A DNA stretch of 64,000 nucleotides. It comes from Takakia lepidozioides (lineage: Eukaryota > Streptophyta > Takakiopsida > Takakiales > Takakiaceae). How positions within the stretch are numbered: position 1 is the stretch's first letter; each line of letters opens with the position of its first letter. A program made the translations under genes and the position numbers. The notes beneath the pieces are model-generated. The model was not told the DNA's origin and did not search any database. It saw only the letters and a list, made by a program, of their open reading frames with translations. Of this stretch, positions 63,739-64,000 are shown in pieces. The stretch spans positions 15,686,001 through 15,750,000 of the forward strand of contig CM060732.1 of NCBI GenBank assembly GCA_030704615.1. The letters are read 5' to 3'.

Positions 63739-64000
63739 ATGCCGTGCCGCCGAAATCCAGCCGACTGCCCTTATCATGGCCACGATTATGCTATGTTCAA
63801 ACCAGAATCAGGAGACATCATTGTCTGGCTCTCTGTTTTCACAGACGCTGCTGGAATCAAGCAAGAGTCTTTGCGCGCAATGGAGTATCTGGAGGGCTAT
63901 TACCGCTTTGAGCGAGGTGAGGGCGAGGGTCAATGCGGTCCGTGGGTCCTGAAAATTGTTGACCTCGATATACCAACCTGGAAAGGGATGCCAGACAGAT
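63739..64000 (+). CDS. Homologue of the MULE second gene, cut by the window edge
   Basis: Starts MPCRRNPADCPYHGHDYAMF and continues SGDIIVWLSVFTDAAGIKQE, AMEYLEGYYRFERGEGEGQC, GPWVLKIVDLDIPTW, aligned over its visible length (about 87 residues) with the 187-residue gene at 55,693. The frame is open to the window end. A MULE transposase may lie outside the window; no terminus is seen on the left side within 63.4-63.7 kb. Function unknown. Confidence 0.65.
   Translation, partial: MPCRRNPADCPYHGHDYAMFKPESGDIIVWLSVFTDAAGIKQESLRAMEYLEGYYRFERGEGEGQCGPWVLKIVDLDIPTWKGMPDR

Overview
The window reads as nuclear DNA of a plant-lineage (streptophyte) eukaryote. The supports are spliced genes for organelle RNA enzymes, PPR and CDPK-related kinase fragments, chromodomain Ty3 retrotransposons, a Ty3 element with Tat/Athila-like hallmarks, Mutator-like transposons (MULEs) with a SWIM finger, and LINEs. 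The heavy repeat load and unusual satellites suggest a large-genome charophyte alga such as Chara, or a bryophyte. That is inference; the sequence does not name a species.

Region 1 (1-11.7 kb) holds two conserved genes, divergently transcribed: polynucleotide phosphorylase (minus) and an RlmN-type radical-SAM RNA methyltransferase (plus, at least 11 exons, including one GC-AG intron). A MULE-like MITE with a 9-bp target duplication sits in the shared promoter interval. Region 2 (11.7-15.4 kb) is a copia scrap and a 5'-truncated, poly-A-tailed LINE.

Region 3 (15.4-21.6 kb) carries two broken copies, A and B, of a gene family whose intact copy C lies at 42.0-43.9 kb. The family has the layout of a permuted (beta-class) N6/N4 DNA methyltransferase, but the catalytic DPPY position reads DIP-DG. 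Arrays of long palindromes accompany these genes: GTCGTTGACGAC-cored units before A, and GGCGCC-cored units before B and C.

Region 4 (21.97-28.44 kb) is a decayed chromovirus (minus strand, TSD CAAGG) with a duplicated 3' LTR. Region 5 (28.4-33.2 kb) is a PPR pseudogene split by a LINE (12-bp TSD, TC-repeat tail, chromodomain at its 5' end), a chromovirus gag scrap and a CDPK-related kinase exon. Region 6 (33.4-34.8 kb) is a satellite of about 27 hairpin units (GCGACCGCC / GGCGGTCGC arms). The stretch 34.8-37.2 kb is featureless.

Region 7 (37.2-44.1 kb) looks like a MULE remnant: a truncated transposase (minus), a GGCGCC array, gene C (plus) and a right terminus matching the complete MULE downstream. 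The terminus lies in a second PPR pseudogene.

Region 8 (45.6-63.4 kb) is nested. An old Ty3 element (minus) was split by a 15.8-kb relative (plus, LTRs 47,345-48,401 and 62,124-63,143), whose pol was in turn split by a complete 4.8-kb MULE (51,906-56,719, TSD GAAATCTAG). That MULE carries a transposase and a divergent second gene of unknown function. A homologue of this second gene runs off the right edge of the window at 63.7 kb.
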